A stretch of 15,370 bases of DNA from Prevotellaceae bacterium UBA1716 (GTDB lineage: Bacteria; Bacteroidota; Bacteroidia; Bacteroidales; Bacteroidaceae), in the NCBI GenBank assembly GCA_002317225.1, contig DCIW01000234.1, forward strand, positions 1 to 15,370, given 5' to 3'. Shown here one piece after another: positions 14,403 to 15,370 of this stretch. Position 1 is the stretch's first letter. Each line of letters starts with the position of its first letter. The notes under the pieces were generated by a model, which saw only the letters and a list, made by a program, of their open reading frames with translations, did not search any database and had not been told where the DNA came from. A program made the translations under genes and the position numbers.

Positions 14403-15370
14403 TTAGAGTTCTGCTTCCTTGAGTCGTTCGGCGTTTTCGGCAACGATAAGGTGGTCGATACAGTCCTGAATGTCACCATCCATGAAAGCACCAAGATTGT
14501 AGATGGTATAGTTGATGCGATGGTCGGTGATACGACCCTGAGGATAGTTGTAAGTACGGATCTTGGCAGAACGGTCACCAGTGGAAACCATAGTCTTACG
14601 ACGTGAGGCAATATCATCGATATACTTCTGATGCTCCTTGTCGTAGATGTAAGTACGCAGACGAGCAAGAGCACGTTCTTTGTTCTTAGGCTGGTCACGA
14701 GTCTCGGTACACTCGATAAGGATTTCTTCGGTCTCACCAGTATTTGGGTTCTTCCACATATAACGGGCACGAACACCCGACTCCACCTTGTTTACGTTCT
14801 GACCGCCAGCACCAGAAGAACGGAATGTGTCCCACTTGATTTCGCCTTCGTTGATCTGAACATCGAATGCCTCTGCTTCAGGAAGGACAGCAACGGTAGA
14901 TGCTGATGTGTGGACACGACCTTGGGTTTCGGTGGCAGGAACTCGCTGAACACGGTGAACTCCCGACTCGTACTTCATCGTTCCGTACACGTTCTCGCCT
15001 GTGATGTTTGCAACGATTTCCTTGTAACCGCCACTTGCACCTTCGGAGAAAGACGATACGGTGAGTTTCCAACCCTTGATTTCGCAATACTTGGAGTACA
15101 TGCGGAAGAGGTCGCCTGCAAAGAGGGCTGCCTCGTCGCCACCAGTACCGCCACGGATTTCGAGGGTGACATTCTTGGAATCTTCAGGGTCGGCAGGGAT
15201 GAGGAGGAGTTTGATTTCTTCTTCGAGTTCGGGGATGCGCTTTTCGTTGGCGGCAATCTCCTCGCGAGCCATTTCCTTCATGTCGGGATCATCTTCCATG
15301 GAGAAGAGTTCCTTTGCTTCCTGGAGTCCGTTGATACAGTTGATGTATTCCTTGCGGGCATTCATGATGT
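14403..15370 (-). CDS. prfA: Peptide chain release factor 1 (5' end beyond window)
   Basis: About 320 residues are visible. RF1 identity comes from the PxT stop-codon recognition tripeptide (RVPATETQGRVHTS, here PAT) rather than the SPF of RF2, the universally conserved GGQ loop (SSGAGGQNVNKVESG), EIRGGTGGDEAALFAGDLFRMY near the start, and a typical end (TYNYPQGRITDHRINYTIY). RF1 reads UAA and UAG and triggers hydrolysis of peptidyl-tRNA on the ribosome; the GGQ glutamine is normally methylated by PrmC. The visible Met at 15365 is probably internal: homologues have about 50 more residues before the ARKEYI segment and the frame stays open to the window edge. Stop is TAA at 14403, 5 nt before comEC. 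A core gene, useful as a chromosomal marker. Confidence 0.97.
   Translation of the reverse strand, partial: IMNARKEYINCINGLQEAKELFSMEDDPDMKEMAREEIAANEKRIPELEEEIKLLLIPADPEDSKNVTLEIRGGTGGDEAALFAGDLFRMYSKYCEIKGWKLTVSSFSEGASGGYKEIVANITGENVYGTMKYESGVHRVQRVPATETQGRVHTSASTVAVLPEAEAFDVQINEGEIKWDTFRSSGAGGQNVNKVESGVRARYMWKNPNTGETEEILIECTETRDQPKNKERALARLRTYIYDKEHQKYIDDIASRRKTMVSTGDRSAKIRTYNYPQGRITDHRINYTIYNLGAFMDGDIQDCIDHLIVAENAERLKEAEL

Overview
The window looks like a chromosomal segment of a Bacteroidales bacterium, most likely Prevotella/Segatella-like. Three observations point there. Several start sites carry the Bacteroidetes housekeeping promoter pattern (TTG or TTTG, 19-20 bp, TATCTTTG). A large secreted protein ends in a type IX secretion sorting tail of the type common in Prevotella. 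The HU-like protein and release factor 1 are of Bacteroidetes type. Species cannot be fixed from the sequence alone.

Layout. (1) 1-5239, minus strand: a secreted GH43 glycosidase with F5/8C and LamG-like domains, running off the left edge, preceded by a 1004-residue secreted repeat protein with a T9SS tail. Two hairpins lie in the 113-bp gap. Together they look like an extracellular polysaccharide-degrading pair. (2) 5240-5551: non-coding, with two back-to-back short tandem arrays enclosed by imperfect inverted arms. (3) 5552-6685, minus: an acyltransferase-3 membrane protein with its own promoter. (4) 7005-9312, plus: an XRE/ImmA-IrrE metallopeptidase-like regulator, a PIN-domain protein 3 nt downstream, and an AT-rich unknown gene; this resembles a toxin-antitoxin cassette. 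(5) 9313-12163, plus: a promoter overlapped by a 34-bp near-palindrome, a structured leader of about 120 nt, a P4-type SF3 helicase, an overlapping CHC2/TOPRIM-like primase gene and a strong terminator. (6) 12164-13154: an AT-rich gap with three identical 12-mers at an exact 23-bp period, then a well-promoted HU-like gene and a terminator. (7) 13159-15370, minus: a very short ComEC channel protein 5 nt downstream of prfA, which runs off the right edge.

Regions 4-6 form a plus-strand block between minus-strand chromosomal genes. Helicase, primase, iteron-like repeats, an HU-like protein and a TA-like module together resemble a plasmid or integrative-element replication and stability module. 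No integrase, relaxase or transposase is visible, and no attachment-site repeats were found by eye. Whether it is a mobile-element remnant, part of a larger element or a fixed accessory locus is open.

The most interesting signals not explained by ordinary genes are the 23-bp-period repeats (12365-12422), the dyad plus structured leader ahead of the helicase gene (9349-9510), the three-gene XRE-ImmA/PIN/unknown cassette, and the nested repeat structure at 5394-5518.
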